DNA of 64,000 nt from Phascolarctobacterium sp. (GTDB taxonomy: Bacteria; Bacillota; Negativicutes; Acidaminococcales; Acidaminococcaceae). The notes beneath the pieces are model-generated. The model saw nothing but the letters and a program-made list of their open reading frames with translations, did no database searches and was not told the DNA's origin. Shown here piece after piece: positions 54,201-62,320 of this stretch (its first letter is position 1; every line of letters begins with the position of its first letter). The stretch is from assembly GCA_020024105.1 (NCBI GenBank), contig JAHHUH010000006.1:1-64000 (forward strand), written 5' to 3'. A program made the translations under genes and the position numbers.

Positions 54201-54570
54201 CCAGACCGGCCTCCACCGGATTATCCTTGAGGATGTGATTACAAAGGCTGTGAATGGTCGTAATCTGGGCTCTTTCTAAATCCAACAACTGCTCCTGCCA
54301 GTAGACTTCATGCTCCACATCCTCCGTCACCAGCTGCTGCAAGGCCTGGTACACCCTTTCCTTCATTTCTCCAGCTGCCTTACGGGTAAAGGTAATTGCC
54401 AGAATATCACTGGCCTTCAAGAGCACGGGGGCCTGAAGGCTGCTTTGAAGGATATGGACAAAGCGCTCCACCAGTACCCTGGTCTTACCACTACCGGCAC
54501 CGGCGGACACGGCGACATTACAGCTGATGCTGGTAATAGCCTCCTGCTGCTGGGGTGTAAAATTAGGCAT
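51265..54570 (-). CDS. addA: Helicase-nuclease subunit AddA
   Basis: Large subunit of the AddAB complex that processes DNA double-strand ends for recombination and degrades phage DNA. The 1101-residue protein (from ATG 54570, GGAGG upstream, eight bases overlapping addB) has UvrD-type helicase motifs: AVSAGAGSGKT (Walker A), VDEFQDTN, GDPKQSIYRFRGAD, later TIHKSKGLEF and VAMTRAKN. The nuclease domain has GTLVHKALE, CTVDCILVN, and EIIDYKTGR. Four cysteines flank it: YLHCPRQYF at the start and CAYCPYNYLC at the end, the arrangement of an Fe-S cluster known from AddB-type nucleases; its presence in AddA is less usual. Confidence 0.94.
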   Translation of the reverse strand: MPNFTPQQQEAITSISCNVAVSAGAGSGKTRVLVERFVHILQSSLQAPVLLKASDILAITFTRKAAGEMKERVYQALQQLVTEDVEHEVYWQEQLLDLERAQITTIHSLCNHILKDNPVEAGLDPSFILAEDFTGEEYLQYCLLEYVRRGLSQEEPGLMILTQAYGTAGLLQQLTGLVNQLGEISSFGDLQCPYLERLEQEPAGKARLCALLEELVARREELGKTKGRQDVERLAEQLYEVEQGIRQEPADYQAYECYVGILKKNGKLKELIAEIKTLQEALVQLEVDKAALPMVEAWQQVLDGLDVYLKEKKQQDDFLDFDDLETRALALLQSSELVRKKYQEKYRYIMVDEFQDTNTRQQQLVYLLCGDSATELQGRKLFIVGDPKQSIYRFRGADVQVFARVRREIAASGGKVISLPDNFRTVDSILTACNQVFPQLLGVDVHQDVFFEALQAHRESALKPIFIQVPYDDTTKEKRLELEIAALAEQVRQRHQEGESYGEMAILLNAMTVSDFLAEQLQQRGIPCQIVDGRGFYERQEVLDLLHLCQCLENKHRSLALIGVLRSPYFGLDDESITALCLLVKLGENCLWDVLQQVDPTLVSAAQQPLLLRARRLLAQLRQVASLSGLPELWQEIYAQLQVEAVLSRQHNGRAQLANGEKLRQLALSFTITQQGTLGAWLNYVARLREAGARETTANLQAEDAVTIMTIHKSKGLEFSTVYLPFLDRGERNDTDQIKFSPQLGLGVKAVLPDGTLLESSLLTEIKLREKQLERAEKQRQLYVAMTRAKNALILSGCYKEGSRGTADNWFRSLQQLLQEEVAELRQWTSGELQVGSSPVQEQLTVDEELATAIAPLPLYGESGQRYFTPTALQTYLHCPRQYFYQREGLLPLTPEVEGSSGSTLSPAELGTLVHKALELYDGRQEEQAWQQALDSCGQIEGQATEAGRELFSTYIHSALYPQGKKRIKETYFTYSLGALQLGCTVDCILVNEDGSLEIIDYKTGRPPAEGTAPQGYIYQMALYKEAVSRIFKKPVRTAQLHFLRDLSVWSLPEGCDTLQEAVNLCERLAQQSREEDFPCVLANCAYCPYNYLCPQKEAEE

Positions 54571-57544
54571 CCTCGCCACCTCCCTGCTGAACACGACAAA
54601 TCTCACGCAAGGGACAGAAGGGATTACAGCCCTTACGCGGCTCTACCCCGAACTGTCCCGTATAAATTTCCTGGGCATAGCCACGGAGCAGTCCCTCGCT
54701 AAACTCCTTAAAGGCCTGCCAGGGCTCTTCCTCGGCTGCAAATAATTTTTCATTGGCCTTCAGCTCCTTAGCCAGGGGCCACAGTCCCAAGCCCACGCTT
54801 CGTTCAGCCTTTTTTAGAATCAGATAGCCGCCACCGGCTACGGGCTTCCCTAGCTGGGCGGCCGCCAGCAGGTAGAGGGGCAGCTGTAAATCCAGCCCCT
54901 CCTCAAAATCCTTACCGCTGGGAGCCTGGGAACGCTTATAGTCCAAAATAAAAAGCTGCTGACCATCACTGTCAATCCGGTCAATCCGGCCAATGAGCTG
55001 AATACTCCTGCCATCGTCCAGGGTCAGGCTGACCGGCCTACCAGAGCGCCGTCCAAAATCCCATTCCACCTGACAGGGAATAAAGGTCAGACCGGCCCGC
55101 TGCTGATCATATTCAAAATGGAGCCAACGCAGCAGCAGATGCAGCAGACGCTGTTTTTCTCCCTGCCAGAGGGGATTTTTTTCCAGACATCCCTGCAGCT
55201 CGTAGGCCGCTACACATTCGCTGAAGACCTGCTGCAGTTCCTGCCACAGCTGGTCAAAATCCGTCCGCAGCAGGCTGACCCCCAGATGGGGCATCATAAA
55301 GCGGGCTAAAATTTCGTGGAGCAGGCTGCCCTCATCGGCAGGTGCTGCCAGCTCACCCTTTTCCACCAGCTCCTGCTGCTGCCAGATTCTCTGGCCCAGG
55401 AAGCTGAAAGGACATTTAGCATAAATCTCTAAAGCGGAGGCGGAGAAGGTAAAGCCCACCTGCCGTCCCACCTCCTTAATTAAAGCCACGTCCTGGAGCA
55501 CGCCCCGATAGCGGGCATCCGTTAGGCGCAGCTCCTCCACGGCAGCTGCCTGGAGGCAGTCCGCTGACAGCTGGGTCCGCAGCCATTCCTCATCACAGGC
55601 CCGCCCCAGAGTCCACAGCTCCTGGGGAGAAGCAAAGCTGCGGGCATGGTGGGTCTGTAGCTCCACATCCGTAAACAGCTTCACCACCTCGTCCACATAG
55701 GGGGAGGCTCCCGCCTGGTCGTCTACAAAATAGGACAAGCTGATAGCCCGGGTAGCCTGGGCCAGAAGCATGGCGAAAAAATAGGCATCCTCCCTATAAT
55801 GCTGGGCGGTATTGGGCATATCAATACCCAAAGCGGCCAATTCACTGCGTTCCGCATCATCATAAAGCCAGTTTTCATTATTAACCTGGGGACATTCTCC
55901 CTCCCGCAGGCCCAGCATGAAGAGATACTGATAATGCAGTCCCTGTGCCTGGATTACCTCGGTAACCAGTACCCCATCCCGACGACCGCTTTCCAGGGTC
56001 AGATTATAGGCAGGCAGAGCCTCCAGAAGCACCTCCAGAAAATCTGCCAGGCTCATTCTTTCCTTTTCCAGCCTACAATTATGGTAATCAGCCAAAATAT
56101 CCTGGAGGCATTTTATCAGGGAGTGCAGGCTCTGCAGACCACCCTTCAGGGTCAACAGCTTTATTCTCCCCTGCTGATATAGGCGCCCCAGCTTTTGCTG
56201 CAGCTCCAATCCCTCCACAAAGTCAGTCAGCAGCTGCACATAGGTCGCCATACTGCCCGATCCCTCCAGGGCATCCAGCAGCTGGTCCACCCTCTGCAGT
56301 AAGGGCTCCTCCGGCCAAAGGGCCTGACAATGCTCCTGCACCTGGCTACGATGGGTATAGTATTTATCCTGGCGCCATGACTCGGCCACCTCCGTATCAA
56401 CTGTAAAGAGCTGCTTGCCCAGAGCGCTCTGCAGAATGCTGAAATAAGCCTCCGCTCCCTGACGGTTATCCACCGCTGCCTGAAGCAGGAGCAGCACCAG
56501 CTCCGTCAAAGGCTGAACTAAAAGGGGCGTGGTCAGCCCCAAGGAAACGGGCAGACCATATTCATCAGCAATCTGCCGCAGGCCGGAATACTTGCTTAAA
56601 TCGCGGGCCGTCAACAGAATCTGCTCCGGAGCTACGCCCTGCTGCAGCAGCTGCTTAATCTGCCGCAAATTCCAACGCAGCTCCTCCTCCCGTCCCTGAA
56701 ACTGATGGATGCTGAGGGCCTTCCCCGCCTCCACCGTCCTACAACGACGGCGGAAATTAGTGGCCAACTGGATCACCGCCGGAGTGCGCTGTAGCTCCTC
56801 CTCATAATGCTCAAGGCTACAGAAGGCGGCCAGAGCGCCGTATTTGCCCTCCACCGTCTGGAAAACCTGCTCCCGTCCAACCTCATAGGTCAGGCCGATC
56901 GTCAGCTGGCAATGCTTGTCCAGAGCCTTGAGAAAATCCAGCTTTAAGGCATCATAATCGTAAAAATCACTTAAATAGATCTGCTGCCAGCGCAGCTTGG
57001 GCTTTTCCTGCTGCAGCACCCGAAGGGCCAGGCGGTACTTACCCTCCAAATCCATATGGTGCTCGCTTTGCAGGTAGGCACGGTAAGCCACGTAAAGCTG
57101 GGCTACCTCCAGATCCTTAGCACCCTTAAAGCCCTGTCTATCCCAGCTGAGCAGGGTGCTGGTAATCTGCTGCTCATTCACACCACTGGTGGAAAGCTGG
57201 CTTACCAGGGAGGTTACGGCCTTGATAAAGCCCTTTTTGTCCGCCAGCTGCTGAAAATAGGTCAGCTTCTCCTGCCGGGCCAAATAATCAATTACCTCGG
57301 CAATCACCAGCTCCTGGCTTCGGCGGGTTATCATCTTCAGCCCCACATAACCATTGTCCAGGAGAAGCTTATCTGCCAAATCATCTATATCCGTAACCTC
57401 AATCCCATATTGGCTACGTATTTCGTTCATCAGTACCCTGCCGGGCAAAACCAGGACGCCCTGTCCATAGGGCAGCTGGCGCAGCCTGTGAGCAAAAGCA
57501 TGCCGTGCCGATTGTCCCAGGGGTACGCAATATAATTTTCCCAT
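54563..57544 (-). CDS. addB: Helicase-nuclease subunit AddB
   Basis: Second subunit of AddAB, 993 residues, with an inactive helicase-like fold and a C-terminal RecB-type nuclease. The nuclease region has EGSLLHEILARFM, RIDRID and FILDYKRSQ, with the cluster cysteines KCPFSF and CNPFCPLREIC. The N-terminus lacks the Walker A motif GxxGxGKT found in Bacillus AddB (here VPLGQSARHAFAHRL), so ATP binding by this subunit is unlikely, as in the RexB type. First gene of the operon with addA. Confidence 0.92.
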   Translation of the reverse strand: MGKLYCVPLGQSARHAFAHRLRQLPYGQGVLVLPGRVLMNEIRSQYGIEVTDIDDLADKLLLDNGYVGLKMITRRSQELVIAEVIDYLARQEKLTYFQQLADKKGFIKAVTSLVSQLSTSGVNEQQITSTLLSWDRQGFKGAKDLEVAQLYVAYRAYLQSEHHMDLEGKYRLALRVLQQEKPKLRWQQIYLSDFYDYDALKLDFLKALDKHCQLTIGLTYEVGREQVFQTVEGKYGALAAFCSLEHYEEELQRTPAVIQLATNFRRRCRTVEAGKALSIHQFQGREEELRWNLRQIKQLLQQGVAPEQILLTARDLSKYSGLRQIADEYGLPVSLGLTTPLLVQPLTELVLLLLQAAVDNRQGAEAYFSILQSALGKQLFTVDTEVAESWRQDKYYTHRSQVQEHCQALWPEEPLLQRVDQLLDALEGSGSMATYVQLLTDFVEGLELQQKLGRLYQQGRIKLLTLKGGLQSLHSLIKCLQDILADYHNCRLEKERMSLADFLEVLLEALPAYNLTLESGRRDGVLVTEVIQAQGLHYQYLFMLGLREGECPQVNNENWLYDDAERSELAALGIDMPNTAQHYREDAYFFAMLLAQATRAISLSYFVDDQAGASPYVDEVVKLFTDVELQTHHARSFASPQELWTLGRACDEEWLRTQLSADCLQAAAVEELRLTDARYRGVLQDVALIKEVGRQVGFTFSASALEIYAKCPFSFLGQRIWQQQELVEKGELAAPADEGSLLHEILARFMMPHLGVSLLRTDFDQLWQELQQVFSECVAAYELQGCLEKNPLWQGEKQRLLHLLLRWLHFEYDQQRAGLTFIPCQVEWDFGRRSGRPVSLTLDDGRSIQLIGRIDRIDSDGQQLFILDYKRSQAPSGKDFEEGLDLQLPLYLLAAAQLGKPVAGGGYLILKKAERSVGLGLWPLAKELKANEKLFAAEEEPWQAFKEFSEGLLRGYAQEIYTGQFGVEPRKGCNPFCPLREICRVQQGGGEDA

Positions 57545-57855
57545 ACTAACCTCCTAGCCTACCAGGCTCATCGCTTACTGCTCCTATTGTACCATATCCC
57601 CAGGAGCTATATTGATAAAGCAAAAAAAATCTGTAACAAAAAAAGTCCCATCCCCATACAAGAAAAATTTTTATTAGTTTAATATAATAATTTTCTAAAG
57701 AAAATTATCCAATCATCGTATGTTTCTCAAGTGAACCTGCCCACCTTAAGTAGGTCCTACAATCCGATTGGTCTGCTGCCGGCACCCCATCCACGCTGTA
57801 CGCATCCTTACATGTATAGACGCCTCGTCTCTATGACTTACAAAACACATTTTTA
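57545..57855. other. Gene-free leader region and relic zone
   Basis: Holds the addB leader with a TACAAT box on the minus strand. The remainder shows no gene; the plus strand frame leading to the Suf relic is closed by a TAG at 57817. Confidence 0.5.
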
Positions 57856-57969
57856 ATCCACGAAGCGACTATTGGAAAAATTGCCGGTGAACAGATGCTA
57901 AAGCGACGTACCTTAGGACTGACCGAGGAAGAAGCAGAACAAGAAATCATCAACGGTTTCCTTTCCTAA
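57856..57969 (+). pseudogene. C-terminal remnant of a SufB/SufD-family protein
   Basis: The plus strand reads IHEATIGKIAGEQMLKRRTL, then GLTEEEAEQEIINGFLS and a TAA at 57967. The pattern HEATIGKI-x-EQ...RGLTEEEA...INGF is the end of SufB/SufD proteins of the Fe-S cluster assembly scaffold. Only about 37 residues remain; upstream the frame is stopped at 57817 and has no start codon with a ribosome binding site. A full-strength terminator directly follows, so this looks like the last piece of a lost suf gene. Confidence 0.7.
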
Positions 57970-57981
57970 CCATATATTGAC

Positions 57982-58026
57982 AAAGGACCTAAGATCAAAC
58001 TCTCCCGCGATCTTAGGTCCTTTTTA
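57982..58026 (+). terminator. Terminator of the lost suf gene
   Basis: Perfect 15-bp stem AAAGGACCTAAGATC / GATCTTAGGTCCTTT with a following T-run. Confidence 0.93.
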
Positions 58027-58201
58027 TGTTTTAAGGCAAAAAAAATAGAGCAGTAATCTACACACCTTCCCCTGGATTTATCCGCAGATAACATCCTCAT
58101 GGCATGCTGTTTTAGGTTACTACTCTATATTCTTATATAGCTTTCCATACTGCCTCCCAGGAAACAGTAAATACTTTTCTCTGCCGCTGTAACAAAAATA
58201 G

Positions 58202-58507
58202 TTACACGCCTTTTACGTCAACACCCTTCAGGATTTGCAAAATCTTAACTGCATCTTCCAGGGCAATTTCTTTGGTTGCATGTTGTTGCGCGCCATCGAT
58301 ATCAATAAAGAAGCTGCTCATAGGAACATCCAATACTTGATGAATTTTGAAAAGATTCTGCAGGGTTGCGTTGGTTTTACCACGCTCGATATTACTCAAA
58401 TTAGTTTGAGACAAACCAATTTCCTTTGCTAAAGCAGTCTGACCCATACCTTTTTCAAGACGCAAGAATTTAATTCTGCGACCTACTAATTGAAGTTCAC
58501 TTAACAT
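58202..58507 (-). CDS. XRE-family transcriptional regulator
   Basis: DNA-binding protein of 101 residues. The Cro/CI helix-turn-helix covers residues 8-62 (VGRRIKFLRLEKGMGQTALA, then KEIGLSQTNLSNIERGKT), and a short C-terminal helix (about 78-101) may form dimers. AAAGGAG precedes ATG 58507 by eight bases. Regulon unknown; it stands alone. Confidence 0.87.
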   Translation of the reverse strand: MLSELQLVGRRIKFLRLEKGMGQTALAKEIGLSQTNLSNIERGKTNATLQNLFKIHQVLDVPMSSFFIDIDGAQQHATKEIALEDAVKILQILKGVDVKGV

Positions 58508-58778
58508 TTTTGTCACTCCTTTGATAATACAATATAACAATTCCTATGAACTTATCCAAATACATTGTAGCACAACAATATGCTTTACTGCAAGCACTTT
58601 GAAATCAAAAAACTAGCTTCTATCAATATATTTTCCCGTTTTATGAAGTATTACACAAATATTTCACAAAAAATTGATTTTTCTCCGCAATCATTTTACA
58701 TAAACTAACATAAATTTTTTAATAAATTCGAAGTCCGACAGCATCCGGGCCCTCAAATAGATTATAATTAGCACTCAT

Positions 58779-58807
58779 AAAAAAAGACCACTCACAAGGA
58801 GTGGCCT
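58779..58807 (-). terminator. Terminator after the ATR gene
   Basis: Minus strand GGCCACTC / GAGTGGTC hairpin and seven T. Confidence 0.88.
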
Positions 58808-58822
58808 CAAAAGCTTCTTTTT

Positions 58823-59335
58823 TTATTTAACTTCAGTTTCAACTCTTGCCAGGATAAAGCAAAGGTCGGACAGACGGTTCAGACAAACCAGCACATTGGG
58901 ATTGACCGCTTCCGTTTCAGCCAAACGTAACAAGCACCGTTCAGCGCGACGGGTGGTAGTACGGGCAATATCCAATGCAGCAGCACCAACGGTGTCGCCG
59001 GGAATCAAGAAACTTCCTAAGGGCTGGAGCAGGCTATCGTATTTATCAATAGTTGCTTCAAACAGCTTGACATGATCTTCCTTTATGTAGGGTTCAGGAA
59101 GGTTCAGGCTAGCAATATCAGCCATTACGGACATCAATAATTTCTGTACATCATAAATAGTCTGCTTAACATCTTCGCGTTTTACATTTGCACGAGCTAA
59201 GCCTAAAGCGGAGGTTATTTCGTCAACGGTACCATAAGCTTCAACACGTAAGCTTTGTTTGGGTACTCTCTCTCCAGTATACAGGCCAGTAGTACCCTTA
59301 TCACCAGTTCTAGTATATACAGCAGCTTTTTTCAT
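58823..59335 (-). CDS. Cob(I)alamin adenosyltransferase, PduO type
   Basis: Transfers the adenosyl group of ATP to cob(I)alamin, giving adenosylcobalamin. The 170-residue protein begins MKKAAVYTRTGDKGTTGLYTG and has the ATP-binding helices with ARTTTRRAERCLLRL and NRLSDLCFILARVE, the PduO/ATR signatures. ATG 59335 is behind AAGGAGG; an earlier in-frame start is ignored. It suggests use of B12-dependent enzymes in this organism. Confidence 0.95.
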   Translation of the reverse strand: MKKAAVYTRTGDKGTTGLYTGERVPKQSLRVEAYGTVDEITSALGLARANVKREDVKQTIYDVQKLLMSVMADIASLNLPEPYIKEDHVKLFEATIDKYDSLLQPLGSFLIPGDTVGAAALDIARTTTRRAERCLLRLAETEAVNPNVLVCLNRLSDLCFILARVETEVK

Positions 59336-59392
59336 TCTGCTTCCTCCTTTCAAGAACAAAACAAGAAAACAATCACATTAAAACAAATCAAA

Positions 59393-59806
59393 TTAATAAA
59401 CTTCCTCAGGTTTGAAGAAGTTGTTGATTTCGCGTTCAGCAGCTTCCGGGCTATCGGAACCATGAACAATGTTTTCAGCGATGCTCAAAGCATAGTCGCC
59501 ACGGATGGAGCCGGGAACAGCTTCCAAAGGATTGGTAGCACCATTCAAAGCACGAACAGCTTTAATAGCATTTTCGCCGCTGATTACCATGCAAACCAGA
59601 GGAGAAGAGGTGATGAAGTCAACCAATTCGCCAAAGAAGGGTTTGCCTTCATGTTCAGCATAGTGAAATTTAGCTTGAGCTTCGGTTACTTTAACTAATT
59701 TCAAAGCGGATACTTTCAAGCCGCGATGTTCAAAACGAGCGATGATATCGCCGATCAAATTTTTCTTAACACCATCAGGTTTTACGAGTACTAAAGTTTT
59801 TTCCAT
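59393..59806 (-). CDS. ndk: Nucleoside diphosphate kinase
   Basis: Balances nucleoside triphosphate pools by phosphate transfer through a histidine. The 137-residue protein has the N-terminal [16 protein letters not shown], the [17 protein letters not shown] segment and the catalytic His115 in [23 protein letters not shown] stands before the ATG. Probably transcribed singly. Confidence 0.97.
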   Translation of the reverse strand: MEKTLVLVKPDGVKKNLIGDIIARFEHRGLKVSALKLVKVTEAQAKFHYAEHEGKPFFGELVDFITSSPLVCMVISGENAIKAVRALNGATNPLEAVPGSIRGDYALSIAENIVHGSDSPEAAEREINNFFKPEEVY

Positions 59807-59872
59807 TGTAAAATCTCCTTATTAATAAGTATTATAGTATTTATACTAAACCGCAGAACGATTTTAGTCAAG

Positions 59873-60949
59873 TTAAGCTTTTAATAATTCTTGATATTTA
59901 GCAGCATCCAATTTTGCCAGCATAGCAGTAATCAATTTTACGCAATCCAGATAATCATCCATATGGATTACGGATTGATGGCTATGGATGTAACGGGTAG
60001 GAATGCTGAAGCCCAGGGTCAGGACGCCGGGGCCTACCAGATGGATACGGCCACCATCGGTACCGCCACCCTCAGAAATGCTGATCTGGGTTTTCAAGCC
60101 CAATTCCTTGGCAGTTTCAAAGGCAAAGTCACGCAGGGCGGTGCAGGGAATCATGGTTGCATCAAAGATGGAAATGGCAATGCCCTCGCCAATCTTCGCC
60201 GGAGCCACCTCATCGCTGACACCGGGGGTACCACCTGCTACACAGGTATCAATAATAAAGGCAACATCCGGTTGGAGCATGGTTGCAGAGGTTTGTGCGC
60301 CACGCAGGCCAACCTCCTCCTGAACGGTTGCTACACCATAAACAGTGTTGGGAGTAGAATTATTGTGGACATTTTCCATAACGTCCGCCATTACAGCGCA
60401 GCCGATACGGTTATCCCAAGCCTTACCCACCAGAGTTTTGCCGTCACCCATCTGTGCCATCTGGACGTCGGGAGTAACGGGGCAGCCTTCATAAACGCCC
60501 ATCTCACGTACTTCTTCTTCACTATAGGCACCGATATCGATGTACATATTTTTCTTTTGTGCTACCTTGCTGCGTTCCTCAGCAGAAAGTACATGGGGCG
60601 GGGTGCTACCGATAACGCCCACCAGGTCACCCTTGCGGCCATGGACGATGACACGCTGGCTGAGCATAACCTGCTCCCACCAGCCGCCTAAGCAGACAAA
60701 TTTCAAATAGCCTTCCTTGGTAATGTATTTTACCATGAAGCCTACCTCATCCATATGGCTGGCCAGCATTACCTTGGGAGCCTTGCTGTCAGCTGCTTCC
60801 TTAGTAAAAACCAGACTGCCCAATTTATCATAGCTGACCTCAGCCATGCCGGACAAGCGTTCCAAAAGTACTTTTTTTATACGGCCCTCAAAGCCAGATA
60901 CGCCGCAGGTTTCAGAATATCTCTTCAACCATTGTAATTTTTCATCCAT
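59873..60949 (-). CDS. M42 family aminopeptidase
   Basis: Cobalt or zinc-dependent cytoplasmic aminopeptidase that forms large tetrahedral shells. The 358-residue protein shows the metal ligands in order: ASHMDEVGFMV, KAWDNRIGCAVM, TVQEEVGLRGAQTSA, FIIDTCVAG, and near the end RYIHSHQSVIHMDD. Length fits the family. It ends 66 bases before ndk, and begins two bases after htpX. Confidence 0.94.
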   Translation of the reverse strand: MDEKLQWLKRYSETCGVSGFEGRIKKVLLERLSGMAEVSYDKLGSLVFTKEAADSKAPKVMLASHMDEVGFMVKYITKEGYLKFVCLGGWWEQVMLSQRVIVHGRKGDLVGVIGSTPPHVLSAEERSKVAQKKNMYIDIGAYSEEEVREMGVYEGCPVTPDVQMAQMGDGKTLVGKAWDNRIGCAVMADVMENVHNNSTPNTVYGVATVQEEVGLRGAQTSATMLQPDVAFIIDTCVAGGTPGVSDEVAPAKIGEGIAISIFDATMIPCTALRDFAFETAKELGLKTQISISEGGGTDGGRIHLVGPGVLTLGFSIPTRYIHSHQSVIHMDDYLDCVKLITAMLAKLDAAKYQELLKA

Positions 60950-60951
60950 AT

Positions 60952-61797
60952 TTATTTACCTCTTTTACTTCTCATTTCCGCAGCCTGCTGACGTAACAGC
61001 TGTACGCGTTCCTCAGTGCTGGGGTGAGTACTAAACAAGTTTTTCATATCCCTGCCGGTAAAGGGATTGATGATGAACATATGGGCGGTTGCTTCTGTGG
61101 CATTGGGCATGGTACGACGTTGGGCATAGGCTTCGATTTTCAAAAGCGCATCTGCCAGGGCGTCCGGATTGCCGGAGATTTCGCCACCGGATTTATCCGC
61201 CATGTATTCACGGGAACGGGACACGCCCATCTGGATCAGCATGGCAGCCAAGGGCGCCAAAAGCATTACCAGGATAGTTGCAATGGGATTACGGTTATCC
61301 TCATCACTGCCGCCGCCAAAGAACATTCCCCATTGGGCAATGGTGCTGATAGCACCGGCCATGGAGGCTGCTACCGTACTGATCAGGATATCGCGATGCT
61401 TAACGTGGCTCAATTCATGGCCCAAAACGCCAGCCAGCTCCTCCTCGGTCAGCATTTCTGCCAGAGCAGAATTTACTGCCACTGCCGCATGCTCCGGATC
61501 ACGACCGGTTGCAAAGGCATTGGGCACGGGGCTGTCGATAATATATACCTTGGGCATAGGCAGACCGGCACGTTGAGCCAAGCGCTCCACAATGCCGTAC
61601 AGCGTGGGAGCGGTATGACGATCCACCTGCTGTGCATGATAGTGAGCTAAAACCATCTTGTCACTATTCCAATAGGTATAAAAATTGATGGCCACACCTA
61701 CAAAAAGCATGACGGTCATACCCTGGATACCACCAAAGAAATCACCAATTAACATTAAGAGGGCTGTCATCAGGCCCATTAATAACGCTGTTTGCAT
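60952..61797 (-). CDS. htpX: Membrane zinc protease HtpX
   Basis: M48 metalloprotease that removes damaged membrane proteins. The 281 residues include two N-terminal helices (LLMGLMTALLMLIGDFFGGI and GMTVMLFVGVAINFY), the zinc motif HELSHVKHRD at 127-136, a second pair of membrane helices, and the third-ligand region RSREYMADKSGGEISGNP. The C-terminal FSTHPSTEERVQLL is typical. First of an operon with the M42 peptidase. Confidence 0.96.
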   Translation of the reverse strand: MQTALLMGLMTALLMLIGDFFGGIQGMTVMLFVGVAINFYTYWNSDKMVLAHYHAQQVDRHTAPTLYGIVERLAQRAGLPMPKVYIIDSPVPNAFATGRDPEHAAVAVNSALAEMLTEEELAGVLGHELSHVKHRDILISTVAASMAGAISTIAQWGMFFGGGSDEDNRNPIATILVMLLAPLAAMLIQMGVSRSREYMADKSGGEISGNPDALADALLKIEAYAQRRTMPNATEATAHMFIINPFTGRDMKNLFSTHPSTEERVQLLRQQAAEMRSKRGK

Positions 61798-61874
61798 TAA
61801 TTCTAAATCCTCCTAAAACAATTAGACATTAGCTACAGGGAAATCCCTGTTTTTTAATTATAACAAGAAGATTA

Positions 61875-62309
61875 TTATTTTTCAATTTGCTCTTTAATAG
61901 AGTTCAACATATTTTCACTATTTTCCCTTACCTTGCGCTTCAGGATGGGATTCAAAAGGCCGGCAATCATTGGAATACCAAATTCAAAGTCCACGGCCAG
62001 GCTGACCTCACAGCTGTCGCCCTGGGGGACAATCTGCCAGCTGCCCTCCATTTTCTTCAAATCACCCTCAGTCTGGGCATAGGTAATCTTCAATTCTTCA
62101 GGATAGAAGGTATCCTTTTCCGTCCAGACGATTTTGCGCCCGTCCACATTGGAAACCCAATGGGAAACATCGTAATTATCGCCCACCTCCAGCAGCTCTA
62201 CGCTCACCAGATCCTTCATGAATTTAGGATAGCTGGGCATATCCTTGACAATATCAAAAATTTGTTGACCCTGACCCTTAATAACAGTCTTTACTTCAAC
62301 GTATGGCAT
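61875..62309 (-). CDS. SRPBCC/START-like protein (RatA/COQ10 type)
   Basis: A 144-residue soluble protein of the Polyketide_cyc/COQ10 group, with a hydrophobic ligand cavity fold. Support comes from the N-terminal YVEVKTVIKGQGQQIFDIVK, then MPSYPKFMKDLVSVELLE, and the DFEFGIPMIAGLLNPILKRK segment near the end. Some relatives bind lipids or quinones, others act on ribosomes; the role here is unknown. It follows the aminotransferase by 11 bases. Confidence 0.82.
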   Translation of the reverse strand: MPYVEVKTVIKGQGQQIFDIVKDMPSYPKFMKDLVSVELLEVGDNYDVSHWVSNVDGRKIVWTEKDTFYPEELKITYAQTEGDLKKMEGSWQIVPQGDSCEVSLAVDFEFGIPMIAGLLNPILKRKVRENSENMLNSIKEQIEK

Positions 62310-62320
62310 ATTCTTTCTCC

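Noticed and set aside
61833-61860. Hairpin ACAGGGA/TCCCTGT with T-run near the htpX start
   Set aside because: The T-run is on the plus strand, where no gene ends; on the minus strand it would not act as a typical terminator, so I left it out.
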